Part shown: one piece after another, positions 53,215-63,199 of the stretch
Layout: every line of letters starts with the position of its first letter
How positions within the stretch are numbered: position 1 is the stretch's first letter
Assembly (NCBI GenBank): GCA_902534325.1
Contig: CACAPQ010000004.1
Location: forward strand, 1-64,000
Reading direction: 5' to 3'
Length of the DNA: 64,000 bases
Source: Paracoccaceae bacterium
GTDB taxonomy: Bacteria; Pseudomonadota; Alphaproteobacteria; Rhodobacterales; Rhodobacteraceae
Translations under genes and position numbers: made by a program
Notes under the pieces: generated by a model
Told to the model about the DNA's origin: nothing
What the model saw: only the letters and a program-made list of their open reading frames with translations
Databases searched by the model: none

Positions 53215-53487
53215 ATGAGAATCCCGTGCCCTATATGTGGAGAAAGAGATCGACGAGAATTTTATTATGTAGGTGATGCAGAAATAGTTAATAGACCATC
53301 TCCTGACGCTTCAGAAGATTTATGGAATGATTATCTACACAATCGCGAAAATCCAGCAGGTGTCACGAAAGATTTGTGGTATCATGAAAGTGGATGTAAC
53401 TCCTGGTTAATAGTAACCCGTAATACTGTAACACATGAGGTTGAGTCGGCCGAATTGACAGTTGATATAAAGGGTGATTTGTCGTGA
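53215..53487 (+). CDS. soxD: sarcosine oxidase subunit delta
   Basis: A 90-residue zinc-binding subunit. MRIPCPICGERDRREFYYVG contains Cys5 and Cys8; LWYHESGCNSWLIVTRN has His57 and Cys61, the remaining zinc ligands. DLWNDYLHNRENPAG is characteristic. The start at 53215 is set by homology and by AGAGGAAAA upstream; the open frame runs further up but overlaps soxB. Its last four bases overlap soxA (GTGA). Confidence 0.95.
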   Translation: MRIPCPICGERDRREFYYVGDAEIVNRPSPDASEDLWNDYLHNRENPAGVTKDLWYHESGCNSWLIVTRNTVTHEVESAELTVDIKGDLS

Positions 53488-56417
53488 GGGTTGCAGGAAA
53501 AGGTCTTATAAATCGTGAAAAGACTTTAAATTTTAAATTTGATGGGCGGAGTTATAAAGGGTTTGAGGGCGATACAGTTGCTTCAGCACTTTTAGCTTCA
53601 GGAGAGAAAGTATTTGGCCGTTCATTTAAATATCATCGGCCAAGGGGAGTTCTAACTGCTGGTAGCGAAGAGCCAAATGCTCTTATTACTGTTGGGCAGG
53701 GCGCCTTTCAGGATCCAAATGTTAGAGCAACAACCCAGGAAATTTTTGAAGGTTTAATTACGAGAAGCCAAAATAATTGGCCAAATTTACAATATGATAT
53801 TCTATCCGTAAATGATCTATTTTCAAATTTTTTAGGTGCGGGATTTTATTATAAAACGTTTATGTGGCCAAAAAGTTTTTGGGAAAAAATATATGAACCT
53901 TTTATTCGGCGTGCAGCGGGTTTAGGTGCGCTGAGTGGCTTGCATAATTCAGACACCTACGAGAAAGCTTACGCTTTTTGTGACTTACTGATTATAGGCG
54001 GAGGACCATCGGGGTTAATGGCTGCCAAAATTGCTGCTGAAGCTGGATTAGATGTTATTCTCGCTGAACAAGAGCCTATTTTTGGCGGGCGACTAAATAG
54101 TGAAACGGAAAAGGTTGATGGTATTCTAGGTAGTGATTGGGTTGCTAAAATCATTGAAGAATTGAAGGAACTGGACAACGTACGCTTATTTTTGCGAACC
54201 ACCGTGACAGGCGTTTACGATCAGGGAACTTTTGCTGCAGTTGAGCGCGTGGGACATCATCTTCCCGATAGAGGGAATGATCGGCCACTTGAGTGCTTTT
54301 GGAGATTTGTAGCGAAAAATAGTATTCTAGCAGCGGGGGCGATCGAAAGAGCTATAGCGTTTCCTAATAATGATCGTCCTGGAATTATGGCCGCTAGCGC
54401 AGTCCGGACGTATCTTAATCGTTTTGGAGTTTCGCCGGGCAGATCTATAGCTCTATTCTGCAATAACAATACAGCTCACAACACGGCCAAGGACTTATTG
54501 GAAAGTGGCATAAATATCGCGGCGATAATTGATAGTCGTGAGGATAGTAAAACTGATTTAGATGTCCCCTTTTATAATGGAGCTGAAGTTTCAAATACCT
54601 TTGGCCGCCAAGGGCTTAATTCAATTATTGTGAAAAAAAACAATACTGAGAGTAAAATAGAAGTTGACTGTTTAGCTGTCTCAGGGGGATGGAATCCAAC
54701 TTTGCATTTAACTTGCCATATGAATGGTCGACCAACCTGGGATGAAAAGATCCTAAGCTTTGTTCCAGAAAATGGAGTAATTCCGAATATGGCTGTTGTA
54801 GGTGCAGCTAATGGTCTTATGGATACCCACAGTTGTTTTGCATCCGCGCAAAAAGAGGTCGGCCTTATAATAAAAGCTTCTGGAAAAACTGCAAAAACGA
54901 AAAGATTGCCAAAAACCGAAATTACAAAATATGAAATCTCACCAAAATGGTCGGTAGATGGAAAAGGTAGGGCGTGGCTTGATTATCAAAACGACGTCAC
55001 AGTTAAAGATATCCAGCAATCTGTTCAAGAAAACTTTAAATCAGTTGAGCATATGAAACGTTACACAACTCAAGGTATGGCAATTGATCAAGGTAAGAAC
55101 TCAAATGTTGCTTCTTTGGCGATTTTGGCAGATGCGACAGGTCGAGGTATTCCTGAAACTGGTACAACTACCTTCCGACCCCCTTTTGTACCTGTCTCAA
55201 TTGCCGCCATGGGTAAAAATGCGCAGGGAATAGGATTTGCTCCCCAGCGTTATACGACTTCTCATGTTGCCTCTGTTGATCGTGGGGCTCCAATGGTAGA
55301 AGCGGGGCTTTGGTACCGTCCAAGCTACTTCCCAGAAGTTGGTGAAACTAATTGGCGTCAGTCATGTGACCGAGAAATCGAAATGGTTCGCACTAATGTA
55401 GGCGTCTGTGATGTTTCAACGCTGGGAAAAATAGATATTCAGGGTCCCGATGCGCATAGGCTATTAGACTTTGTTTATACAAATATGTTTAGCACGCTCA
55501 AAGTTGGAAAAGTTCGATATGGTTTGATGCTTCGCGAAGATGGACACGTGATGGATGATGGAACAACGGCACATTTGGCTGAGAACCACTATGTGATGAC
55601 CACTACTACCGCTGCAGCGGGGCAGGTAATGCGTCATTTAGATTTTGTTCACCAATGTCTGCATCCCGAATGGGATTTAGGTTTTATTTCAGTTACTGAG
55701 CAATGGGCCCAATTCTCAATAGCTGGACCAAAATCACAAGAATTGATTAATGCTGTATTGGATAAGCCGATCTCTTCAGAAACTTTTCCCTTCATGTCTT
55801 GTGCGTCTGTTGGTATTTTGGGAGAAGCAGGTCGCCTATTCAGGATCTCTTTTAGTGGAGAGCATGGCTATGAGATTGCAGTGCCGGCCAGATTTGGCGA
55901 AAGTCTTTTTCGTTTATTAGTCTCACGTGCAGAGGAAATAGGTGGTGGGCCATATGGTATGGAAGCGCTCAATATTCTTCGAATAGAAAAAGGCTTTATA
56001 ACGCACGCTGAAATTCATGGAAGGATAACCGCTTTTGATTTAGGTATGCAACGTATGATCTCCGAAAAAAAGGACTGTATTGGAAAGACTTCGGCTTCTC
56101 GCCCAGGTTTGCTTGACAGTGAAAGAGAGCAACTTATTGCACTTAAACCCGTTGGCTCGGTTAAACAAATTGTTGCAGGTGCACATCTTTTTGATCTTAA
56201 TGATGAACCTGTACGGGAAAATGATAGAGGCTATGTAACGTCGGTTGGTTTCTCTCCAACTTTTGGACATTTCATAGGATTAGGCTTTTTTAAGGGTGGC
56301 CAAGCTAGATTAGGTGAGCAAATAAAAATGGTGGATCACCTCAGAGGTATTGAGACTGAGTGTGAGATTGTAAATACTGTCTCCTTTGATCCAAAAGGAG
56401 ACAGGCTTCGTGATTAA
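53484..56417 (+). CDS. soxA: sarcosine oxidase subunit alpha
   Basis: A 977-residue multidomain subunit. The N-terminal ferredoxin-like domain (about 1-100) has FGRSFKYHRPRGVLTAGSEEPNAL; an NAD-binding fold starts near 168 (LLIIGGGPSGLMAAKIA). The C-terminal half (about 590-960) is a GcvT-like aminomethyltransferase with WRQSCDREIEMVRTNVGVCD and GEHGYEIAVPARFGESLF, which takes the methyl group to THF. Length fits the family. The start is GTG, overlapping soxD; its end overlaps soxG. Confidence 0.96.
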   Translation: MRVAGKGLINREKTLNFKFDGRSYKGFEGDTVASALLASGEKVFGRSFKYHRPRGVLTAGSEEPNALITVGQGAFQDPNVRATTQEIFEGLITRSQNNWPNLQYDILSVNDLFSNFLGAGFYYKTFMWPKSFWEKIYEPFIRRAAGLGALSGLHNSDTYEKAYAFCDLLIIGGGPSGLMAAKIAAEAGLDVILAEQEPIFGGRLNSETEKVDGILGSDWVAKIIEELKELDNVRLFLRTTVTGVYDQGTFAAVERVGHHLPDRGNDRPLECFWRFVAKNSILAAGAIERAIAFPNNDRPGIMAASAVRTYLNRFGVSPGRSIALFCNNNTAHNTAKDLLESGINIAAIIDSREDSKTDLDVPFYNGAEVSNTFGRQGLNSIIVKKNNTESKIEVDCLAVSGGWNPTLHLTCHMNGRPTWDEKILSFVPENGVIPNMAVVGAANGLMDTHSCFASAQKEVGLIIKASGKTAKTKRLPKTEITKYEISPKWSVDGKGRAWLDYQNDVTVKDIQQSVQENFKSVEHMKRYTTQGMAIDQGKNSNVASLAILADATGRGIPETGTTTFRPPFVPVSIAAMGKNAQGIGFAPQRYTTSHVASVDRGAPMVEAGLWYRPSYFPEVGETNWRQSCDREIEMVRTNVGVCDVSTLGKIDIQGPDAHRLLDFVYTNMFSTLKVGKVRYGLMLREDGHVMDDGTTAHLAENHYVMTTTTAAAGQVMRHLDFVHQCLHPEWDLGFISVTEQWAQFSIAGPKSQELINAVLDKPISSETFPFMSCASVGILGEAGRLFRISFSGEHGYEIAVPARFGESLFRLLVSRAEEIGGGPYGMEALNILRIEKGFITHAEIHGRITAFDLGMQRMISEKKDCIGKTSASRPGLLDSEREQLIALKPVGSVKQIVAGAHLFDLNDEPVRENDRGYVTSVGFSPTFGHFIGLGFFKGGQARLGEQIKMVDHLRGIETECEIVNTVSFDPKGDRLRD

Positions 56418-56952
56418 GTTATTACCCAAAACAGCTGCTGCTGGGCTGACGCCTATAAAAATTTCAAATACTACAATAATAGAAATTGATACGCTAACAC
56501 TTACCTCAATTTCTGCGAATAAAGGAAAGTCTGAAAAGTTATCTGAACACTTAAAAAAATCGCATGGAATGTCTCTTCCCCACAGCGGACGTGCAAGTGG
56601 TAGAGAAGGAGCAAGAGCCTTGTGGTTTGGACAGCACACACTTTTAGTAGGTCCAAAATGTGATGAGAAATTAAATAAGTTTGCGATTTTAACAGATCAA
56701 AGTGATGCTTGGGTTATTTTGCGTATGAGTGGTGATTTGATAGAAGATGTACTCATGCGGTTAAGTCCTGTTGATGTCAGATTGAAAACATTTAAAGTTG
56801 GTAGTGTTGTTCGCACTGGTCTTCTTCATGTTAATGTTACACTGCATCGGATAGGAGCAAACACAATTGACGTATATGGTTTTCGTTCAATGGCAAAAAC
56901 ACTTTGTCATGAATTGACCCAAGCACTTTCCTCAGTGGCTGCTCGCGATTAA
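56410..56952 (+). CDS. soxG: sarcosine oxidase subunit gamma
   Basis: A 180-residue subunit, GcvT-C-like. GKSEKLSEHLKKSHGMSLPH, WFGQHTLLVGP, TDQSDAWVILRMSG, LMRLSPVDVR and VNVTLHRIG are gamma-subunit features; the protein packs against alpha. The GTG at 56410 is chosen as start because AAGGAG lies about ten bases upstream and it overlaps the soxA stop; an in-frame TTG at 56386 lies before that Shine-Dalgarno. This completes soxBDAG. Confidence 0.93.
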   Translation: MIKLLPKTAAAGLTPIKISNTTIIEIDTLTLTSISANKGKSEKLSEHLKKSHGMSLPHSGRASGREGARALWFGQHTLLVGPKCDEKLNKFAILTDQSDAWVILRMSGDLIEDVLMRLSPVDVRLKTFKVGSVVRTGLLHVNVTLHRIGANTIDVYGFRSMAKTLCHELTQALSSVAARD

Positions 56953-57020
56953 GAAATATTAAGTTAGTCAAAAGTCAATATAGACTGGACTCTAAGTAAA
57001 TCTAAACCGATATTTAGATT

Positions 57021-58970
57021 ATGAGTTTGCCACCTGGTTTCCTTGAAGAGTTGCGTGCACGAGTAAGTGTAACCCAAGTTGTTGGTCGCAAAGTGTCATG
57101 GGACTTGAAAAAATCAAACCAGAGTAAGGGTGATATGTGGGCTCCTTGCCCTTTCCATAAGGAAAAAACTGCGTCATTTCATGTAGATGATCAAAAAGGA
57201 TTTTATTATTGCTTTGGATGCCATGCAAAAGGGGATGCTATCTCTTTTGTCAAGGAAACTGAAAATGTAAATTTTATCGAGGCTGTTGAAATACTGGCTA
57301 AAGAGGCTGGTCTTCAAATGCCCGAGCAAGATCCACAAGCAAAAGAAAAGTCTAGCTATAGAGATGAACTTTTTAAAATTATGGACTTATCGGTGAGATT
57401 TTATCAGCGTTCACTAAGTTCGGCAAAAGGTGTGAGAGCTCGTGAGTACATCAATAGTAGAAAATTAACTTCGAAAATTATAGACGAATTTGAACTTGGA
57501 TTTGCACCTAATAGTAGGACTGAACTGTTTGATTATCTCTTGGATAAAAATATTCCAGAGCAGCAGATAATTGATACTGGAATGTGTCTGCGTCCCGATG
57601 ATGGCGGAGCGGTATATGATCGGTTTAGAGACCGGATAATGTATCCAATTCGAGACTCTCGAGGACGTTGCATAGCCTTTGGCGGTCGAGCAATGTCACA
57701 AAATGCTAATGCTAAATATCTTAATTCCCCGGAAACTAAATTATTCGAAAAAGGTAGAAGTCTTTATAATTTCAGTACTGCTAGATCTGCCCTAAGAACA
57801 CAATCATCATTGATTGTTGCTGAAGGTTACATGGACGTTATTGCGCTTTCCCAGGCGAGTTTTAAAGCTTCGGTTGCTCCATTGGGAACAGCTATAACAA
57901 AAGATCAGCTAGCTTTGATATGGCGAATAAGTCCTAGTCCTGTGGTCGCTCTTGATGGAGACAGAGCAGGTGTTAACGCTGCTTACAGACTTATAGATCT
58001 GGCGCTTCCGTTAATTGAGACTGGTAAAACTATTAAATTTGCGCTTATGCCGGAAGGATATGATCCCGACGATCTAATAAAAGAGCGGGGTAGGGATGCC
58101 ATGCAGAATTTAGTTGATGAGGCAATTTCGTTGGCTGATCTTCTTTGGAGAAGGGAAACAGAAGGGCTCTCCTTTGATAACCCCGAAGCAAGAGCAGCTC
58201 TTGATAAAAAATTAGATCAAGCATTATCAAATATTAGAGATAGACAGCTCAAATATCATTATCAGCAGCACTTTAAAGACTTAAAATGGACCGCATTTAT
58301 AAAAAAGTCTGGGAAAAACTTTTCTGGTTCACAAAATAACGCAAATGCAGGCAAAGCCGTAAAGGGTTCGTTTATTGCAAATTCAGATAAGAAAAATTTT
58401 ATTTCTCTTAAAGAGACAGTTATCCTTGCCATTCTGGTGAGATATCCAAGTTTAATTGAAACTAATAAAGAAAAATTAACAACAATGGAGTGGAACTCCA
58501 AGCATCACGTTTTGCTTTTAGGCGAAATTTTGAATATGGGACACTTAGGTTACAAAGACCTCATGGAAAATTTACAAAATAAATTTGGTGATAAAGCTCT
58601 TGGGAAACTCTTTAAACAAAACCATGTAAATATTATACCTTGTCTTGGGACAAAACATGATCCTCAACAAGCTCAGTCAATTTTATCTGATGAGATAAGC
58701 AAATTAGAAATCCAGCGAGGCTTGGATGCTGAACTAGAGGAAGTTGTTAATTCTTCAGATAAGGAGTTAGATGAAACAGCATTTTGGAGACTTGGCCAGG
58801 CCAGCAAAGTAAGACAGAGTACTAATAATTCTGAAAAAGATGACCATGTGAATTTCGAAATTGCTCCTAATGGAGTAAAATTAGATAGAGAAGAGAAAAG
58901 TCAGTTTGACGCACTTTTGGAAGAAATTTCCCAAGATACCTTTAATAAATCTAAAAATCGTGAAAATTAA
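57021..58970 (+). CDS. dnaG: DNA primase
   Basis: A 649-residue primase. The N-terminal zinc finger is CPFHKEKTASFHV and YYCFGCHAKGD (Cys43, His46, Cys64, Cys67). The Toprim core has VAEGYMDVIALSQA, APLGTA and VALDGDRAG with acidic metal ligands. A C-terminal helicase-binding region follows (about 450 onward). It lays RNA primers on the lagging strand. dnaG directly precedes rpoD, a remnant of the classic macromolecular synthesis operon; rpsU is not adjacent. Confidence 0.97.
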   Translation: MSLPPGFLEELRARVSVTQVVGRKVSWDLKKSNQSKGDMWAPCPFHKEKTASFHVDDQKGFYYCFGCHAKGDAISFVKETENVNFIEAVEILAKEAGLQMPEQDPQAKEKSSYRDELFKIMDLSVRFYQRSLSSAKGVRAREYINSRKLTSKIIDEFELGFAPNSRTELFDYLLDKNIPEQQIIDTGMCLRPDDGGAVYDRFRDRIMYPIRDSRGRCIAFGGRAMSQNANAKYLNSPETKLFEKGRSLYNFSTARSALRTQSSLIVAEGYMDVIALSQASFKASVAPLGTAITKDQLALIWRISPSPVVALDGDRAGVNAAYRLIDLALPLIETGKTIKFALMPEGYDPDDLIKERGRDAMQNLVDEAISLADLLWRRETEGLSFDNPEARAALDKKLDQALSNIRDRQLKYHYQQHFKDLKWTAFIKKSGKNFSGSQNNANAGKAVKGSFIANSDKKNFISLKETVILAILVRYPSLIETNKEKLTTMEWNSKHHVLLLGEILNMGHLGYKDLMENLQNKFGDKALGKLFKQNHVNIIPCLGTKHDPQQAQSILSDEISKLEIQRGLDAELEEVVNSSDKELDETAFWRLGQASKVRQSTNNSEKDDHVNFEIAPNGVKLDREEKSQFDALLEEISQDTFNKSKNREN

Positions 58971-58997
58971 ACGTAATTATTTAGTTATATGGGTGTG

Positions 58998-59037
58998 CGA
59001 ATCAAAAGTTCACGCTATTGATTCGGGAACACGAATC
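58998..59037 (+). promoter_or_regulatory. three-segment alternative-hairpin leader before rpoD
   Basis: CGAATC (58998-59003), GATTCG (59020-59025) and CGAATC (59032-59037) lie in the dnaG-rpoD gap. The middle copy can pair with either flank: upstream with a 16-base loop, or downstream with a six-base GGAACA loop. A direct repeat CACGCTAT (59011-59018 and 59039-59046) overlaps the set. The rpoD Shine-Dalgarno GGGAG follows at 59052-59056. Either an RNA switch or a DNA operator would fit; function is unproven. Confidence 0.45.
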
Positions 59038-59062
59038 ACACGCTATGCCTTGGGAGCTAATT

Positions 59063-61039
59063 ATGGCTGCAAAAGATACTGAAGATCGAAAAAATGATGA
59101 GCAAGATGCTGACTTGTCTCTAGATATGAGCCAGGCAGCGGTTAAGAAGATGATCGCTGAGGCAAGAGAGCGTGGTTACATAACTTATGATCAATTGAAT
59201 AATGTTTTGCCACCAGATCAGGTTTCTTCTGAACAGATTGAGGATGTTATGTCTATGCTGTCTGAAATGGGCATCAATATCATTGAAGATGAAGAGGTTG
59301 AAGAAGAGGAAGGGCGCGTTACAGATTTAGTTGCAGTTAACCAAACAAAAGATGTTGCAATTTCCGGGGGAGATACGGAAAAATTAGACCGGACTGATGA
59401 TCCGGTTCGCATGTACCTTCGGGAAATGGGCTCTGTTGAGTTGCTGAGCAGAGAAGGTGAAATCGCAATTGCAAAGCGGATCGAGGCTGGCCGAAACACA
59501 ATGATACTGGGTTTATGCGAAAGCCCATTGACATTTCAAGCCATCACAATCTGGCGCGATGAACTTTTAAATGAGGATATTTTGCTGAGAGATGTAATCG
59601 ATCTTGAAACAACATTTGGTAATCAAATTGGTGAAGAGGTTGATGAGCAAAAGGTAATGAAAACCTCCAATGTCAATGATTCACCAATAAAACAAGCTGG
59701 AGAAGAGTTAGACGCTGATGGCAATCCTATTATTAGTGACGACGATGATGAAGATGACGATCAATCAAACATGTCGCTAGCAGCAATGGAAGCAGAATTA
59801 AAACCACGTGTTCTGGAAATTTTAGATCGAATAGCATCAGATTATTCACAGTTATCGGAAATCCAGGATGACAGATTATCTGCAACGTTAAATGATGGAA
59901 GTGATTTTTCTGAATCCCAAGAAACACACTATCAATCTTTACGATCAGAAATTGTTGAATTGGTTAATGAGCTGCATCTTCACAATAACAGGATTGAAGC
60001 ACTAATAGACCAATTATATGGTATAAATAGAAGAATAATGCAGATTGATGGATCGCTTGTTAAATTAGCGGACCAAGCTCGCATCAACCGCAGAGATTTT
60101 ATCGAAGAGTATCGTGGATATGAATTAGATCCTAATTGGCTTGACCGTATGGCGGAAAAAACTGGCCGCGGTTGGCAAATGTTCATTGAGAAGTCACGAG
60201 AAAAGGCTGAAGATTTAAGATCTGATATGGCGCAAGTTGGACAGTATGTTGGTTTAGACATCTCTGAATTTAGAAGAATTGTTTCTCAAGTACAGAAGGG
60301 TGAAAAAGAGGCCCGACAGGCTAAAAAGGAAATGGTGGAAGCTAATTTACGATTAGTGATCTCAATAGCCAAAAAATATACTAATCGTGGATTGCAGTTT
60401 TTAGATTTGATCCAGGAGGGTAATATCGGGCTCATGAAAGCGGTTGATAAATTTGAATATCGCCGCGGTTATAAATTTTCGACTTACGCGACCTGGTGGA
60501 TACGTCAGGCGATAACGCGTTCGATAGCAGATCAAGCCAGGACTATCAGAATTCCAGTTCATATGATTGAAACAATTAACAAATTGGTTCGTACTGGTAG
60601 ACAGATGCTTCATGAAATTGGAAGAGAGCCTACTCCTGAAGAGTTAGCTGCTAAACTCCAAATGCCTCTCGAAAAAGTTCGTAAGGTTATGAAGATTGCC
60701 AAGGAGCCAATTTCTTTGGAAACCCCTATTGGAGATGAAGAAGATTCACAGTTAGGTGATTTTATTGAAGATAAAAATGCTGTGCTTCCATTAGACAGTG
60801 CAATCCAGGAAAATCTTAAAGAAACAACTACCCGTGTTCTCTCTTCGCTTACACCTAGAGAAGAACGAGTTTTAAGAATGCGATTTGGTATTGGGATGAA
60901 TACTGATCACACTCTGGAAGAGGTAGGACAACAGTTTAGCGTTACCCGAGAAAGAATTAGGCAAATTGAAGCTAAGGCTCTAAGGAAACTGAAACATCCT
61001 AGCAGGAGCAGGAAACTACGCAGTTTCCTCGATCAATAA
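59063..61039 (+). CDS. rpoD: RNA polymerase sigma factor RpoD (sigma-70)
   Basis: A 658-residue housekeeping sigma factor. Region 1.1 is at the N-terminus; region 1.2 begins [21 protein letters not shown]; a long acidic non-conserved insert ([10 protein letters not shown], about 230-240) precedes region 2, with [20 protein letters not shown] and the -10-recognising [20 protein letters not shown]; region 4 ends with [20 protein letters not shown]. The start is the ATG at 59063 behind GGGAGCTAAT; the frame extends 15 codons further into the leader but that lacks homology. Transcription may start at its own promoter or read through from dnaG. Confidence 0.97.
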   Translation: MAAKDTEDRKNDEQDADLSLDMSQAAVKKMIAEARERGYITYDQLNNVLPPDQVSSEQIEDVMSMLSEMGINIIEDEEVEEEEGRVTDLVAVNQTKDVAISGGDTEKLDRTDDPVRMYLREMGSVELLSREGEIAIAKRIEAGRNTMILGLCESPLTFQAITIWRDELLNEDILLRDVIDLETTFGNQIGEEVDEQKVMKTSNVNDSPIKQAGEELDADGNPIISDDDDEDDDQSNMSLAAMEAELKPRVLEILDRIASDYSQLSEIQDDRLSATLNDGSDFSESQETHYQSLRSEIVELVNELHLHNNRIEALIDQLYGINRRIMQIDGSLVKLADQARINRRDFIEEYRGYELDPNWLDRMAEKTGRGWQMFIEKSREKAEDLRSDMAQVGQYVGLDISEFRRIVSQVQKGEKEARQAKKEMVEANLRLVISIAKKYTNRGLQFLDLIQEGNIGLMKAVDKFEYRRGYKFSTYATWWIRQAITRSIADQARTIRIPVHMIETINKLVRTGRQMLHEIGREPTPEELAAKLQMPLEKVRKVMKIAKEPISLETPIGDEEDSQLGDFIEDKNAVLPLDSAIQENLKETTTRVLSSLTPREERVLRMRFGIGMNTDHTLEEVGQQFSVTRERIRQIEAKALRKLKHPSRSRKLRSFLDQ

Positions 61040-61085
61040 GAATATCCGTTGTAGCCTACAAACTGCTCTTTGGGTCTTATTGAAC

Positions 61086-61499
61086 ATGAAACTAAAAACT
61101 TTTTTTGTGTCAACAAATGGCCCTGGTCTTTATGAAGTAACAAACCAAATAGTACAGTGGGTCGAGGGCGACGGGCTTTTGACGCTTTTGGTTAAGCATA
61201 CTTCAGCTAGTCTTTTAATTCAGGAAAATGCTGATCCAGAGGTAAAATTCGACTTCATTCAATTTCTTGAGAGATTAGTGCCCCACAGCTCATCGCCAGA
61301 CATGTCTTATTTAACCCATACTTATGAAGGGCCTGACGATATGCCTGCTCATATCAAATCTGGATTAATGCCCACAACATTATCTATCCCAGTAGAAAAT
61401 GGTCAAATGACGCTTGGTACTTGGCAGGGGATTTACCTTGTTGAGCATCGATTAAGTCCACGCAGGAGGGAAATTGTGGCATCTCTTCTATTGGCTTGA
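61086..61499 (+). CDS. YjbQ family protein (UPF0047)
   Basis: A 137-residue protein. TLLVKHTSASLLIQENADPE and DDMPAHIKSGLMPTTLSIPV and GTWQGIYLVEHR contain the conserved His and Glu of the YjbQ family. Members can show weak thiamine-phosphate synthase activity, but their physiological role is not settled. The start is the ATG at 61086; a TTG at 61080 would add two residues. It stands 46 bases behind rpoD. Confidence 0.88.
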   Translation: MKLKTFFVSTNGPGLYEVTNQIVQWVEGDGLLTLLVKHTSASLLIQENADPEVKFDFIQFLERLVPHSSSPDMSYLTHTYEGPDDMPAHIKSGLMPTTLSIPVENGQMTLGTWQGIYLVEHRLSPRRREIVASLLLA

Positions 61500-61530
61500 T
61501 GTACTTTATATAGGCAGGAAAAATCATACT

Positions 61531-61546
61531 ACACAATTTATTGTTT
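61531..61546 (+). promoter_or_regulatory. putative NrdR box upstream of nrdR
   Basis: ACACAATTTATTGTTT matches 14 of 16 positions of the palindromic NrdR-box form ACACAATATATTGTGT, as I recall the consensus. It lies about 70 bases before nrdR. NrdR boxes usually come in pairs about 31-32 bases apart; I see only a half-match (AGTGT near 61570) for a second one. Autoregulation of nrdR is the inference. Confidence 0.45.
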
Positions 61547-61616
61547 ATTTTTTATTCTAACTGTGGATAAGTGTGCTCAAGATCCATACTGAGAGATTAC
61601 AGCAAGAGGTATAGTG

Positions 61617-62087
61617 ATGCGTTGTCCGTTTTGTGGTAATATTGACACGCAGGTAAAAGACTCAAGACCTGCAGAAGATCATGTCTCGATAAGACGGCGC
61701 AGATTTTGTGTTGCTTGCGGTGGTCGTTTCACAACATATGAGCGCGTTCAACTTAGAGACTTGGTAGTCATAAAATCGAGCGGAAGGCGCGAAGATTTTG
61801 ATAGAGATAAACTAGAGAGGTCTATTCGCATAGCGCTGCAAAAAAGGCCTGTTGAATATGAAAGAATGGAGCAGATGATTTCTGGCATAGTGCGTCGTCT
61901 TGAAAGTTCAGGAGAAACTGACATCAATTCAAATAAAATTGGTGAAATCGTTATGGAAGCGTTGGCGCGAATTGACACAGTAGCTTATGTTCGATTTGCC
62001 AGTGTTTACAAAAATTTTCAGGCAGCTGATGATTTTGATAAGTTCGTATCCGAATTGAGGCCACCAGATACAGAAGACGAAGCCTAG
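61617..62087 (+). CDS. nrdR: transcriptional repressor NrdR
   Basis: A 156-residue protein. The N-terminal zinc ribbon MRCPFCGN (Cys3, Cys6) and [13 protein letters not shown] (Cys31, Cys34) is followed by the ATP-cone: [20 protein letters not shown]. It represses ribonucleotide reductase genes in response to ATP/dATP. The start is the ATG at 61617 with GAGG at 61606-61609; a GTG three bases earlier also reads in frame. ribD begins five bases after the stop, the usual nrdR-rib linkage. Confidence 0.96.
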   Translation: MRCPFCGNIDTQVKDSRPAEDHVSIRRRRFCVACGGRFTTYERVQLRDLVVIKSSGRREDFDRDKLERSIRIALQKRPVEYERMEQMISGIVRRLESSGETDINSNKIGEIVMEALARIDTVAYVRFASVYKNFQAADDFDKFVSELRPPDTEDEA

Positions 62088-62092
62088 TTTCA

Positions 62093-63199
62093 GTGTCAGA
62101 CGAACGCTATATGGCATTAGCGATTTCTATTGGACGTCGTAATTTAGGTCAGACTTCGCCAAACCCAAGTGTTGGATGTGTACTTTTAAAAAATAATGTA
62201 ATTGTTGGTAGAGGTTACACGGGAACAAATGGAAGGCCACATGCTGAAACACAAGCGCTAAAGCAAGCTGGTTCAGCAGCTAAAGGTGCTACTGCTTATG
62301 TAACTTTGGAACCATGCTCCCACGAGGGGGAAACTCCACCATGTGCGCATGCACTCGTTAAAGCGGGTATTAAGCGTGTTGTTATCGCGGTCATTGATCC
62401 TGACATGAGAGTAAATGGTAAAGGAATATCTGTTCTTGAGGCTGCTGGGATAGAGGTTAAAGTTGGTGTTTTATCTGACCAGGCATCCCTGGATCATGCT
62501 GGTTTTTTCTATTCTCAGAGTGAGTGTAGGCCTTGGATTACTTTAAAACTAGCGGCAAGCATCGATGGAAAAATTGCTACCACCAGAGGAGATAGTAAGT
62601 GGATAACAGGCTCCTCTGCCCGTCATTTTGTTCACAATATGAGGAGGAAACACGATGCGATCATGGTTGGCAGTGGGACGGTAATATCCGACGATCCTAG
62701 CTTGAATGTGAGAGATTTGGGAGCTTGTATACAGCCATATAGGATTGTGCTTAGTTCTAATTTAAAAATTCCAGTAAAAAGTAATTTGACCAAAACAATT
62801 CGTGAACAGCCAGTTTGGATATTTCATTCAAATGAAGCATCTGAGGAGCGTAAGAGTGAGTGGTTAGAGTTAGGTGCTAACTTGTTCGAATGCCAAGTTG
62901 ATAATTTTGGTCTTTCGATAAAAGATATTATGAAAAAATTATCAGAAAAAGGAATAACTAGACTACTTTGCGAAGGAGGTGGCAAACTTGCAGCTTCGCT
63001 TATTCGCTCAGAATTGGTTGATGAAATGGTTACATTTCATGGAGGTTTGACTATTGGTGCTGATGGATTTCCCAGTATTGGGAATTTGGGGATTTGTTCG
63101 TTGAATGAGGCAAAACGTTGGCGACTAGATCGCACACTATCTTTTGGTGCTGAAGTTTTAAATATCTGGCATCCAACCGATAAATATACAGAAAATTAG
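62093..63199 (+). CDS. ribD: bifunctional diaminohydroxyphosphoribosylaminopyrimidine deaminase / reductase
   Basis: A 368-residue two-domain enzyme. The deaminase part has GRPHAETQA (His50, Glu52) and TLEPCSHEGETPPCAH (Cys75, Cys84), the zinc-cytidine-deaminase motif. The reductase part has RPWITLKLAASIDGKIAT and HDAIMVGSGTVISDDP, with LCEGGGKLAASL near the end. It performs two steps of riboflavin synthesis. The start is GTG at 62093, five bases after nrdR. ribE follows after 89 bases. Confidence 0.95.
   Translation: MSDERYMALAISIGRRNLGQTSPNPSVGCVLLKNNVIVGRGYTGTNGRPHAETQALKQAGSAAKGATAYVTLEPCSHEGETPPCAHALVKAGIKRVVIAVIDPDMRVNGKGISVLEAAGIEVKVGVLSDQASLDHAGFFYSQSECRPWITLKLAASIDGKIATTRGDSKWITGSSARHFVHNMRRKHDAIMVGSGTVISDDPSLNVRDLGACIQPYRIVLSSNLKIPVKSNLTKTIREQPVWIFHSNEASEERKSEWLELGANLFECQVDNFGLSIKDIMKKLSEKGITRLLCEGGGKLAASLIRSELVDEMVTFHGGLTIGADGFPSIGNLGICSLNEAKRWRLDRTLSFGAEVLNIWHPTDKYTEN

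Noticed and set aside
51948-56952. sulfur-oxidation (Sox) cluster
   Set aside because: The shared gene name is misleading; domains show sarcosine oxidase subunits beta, delta, alpha and gamma.
59005-59030. LexA-type GTTC-N7-GTTC operator before rpoD
   Set aside because: GTTC and GAAC are present, but the spacing and the second half-site do not match.
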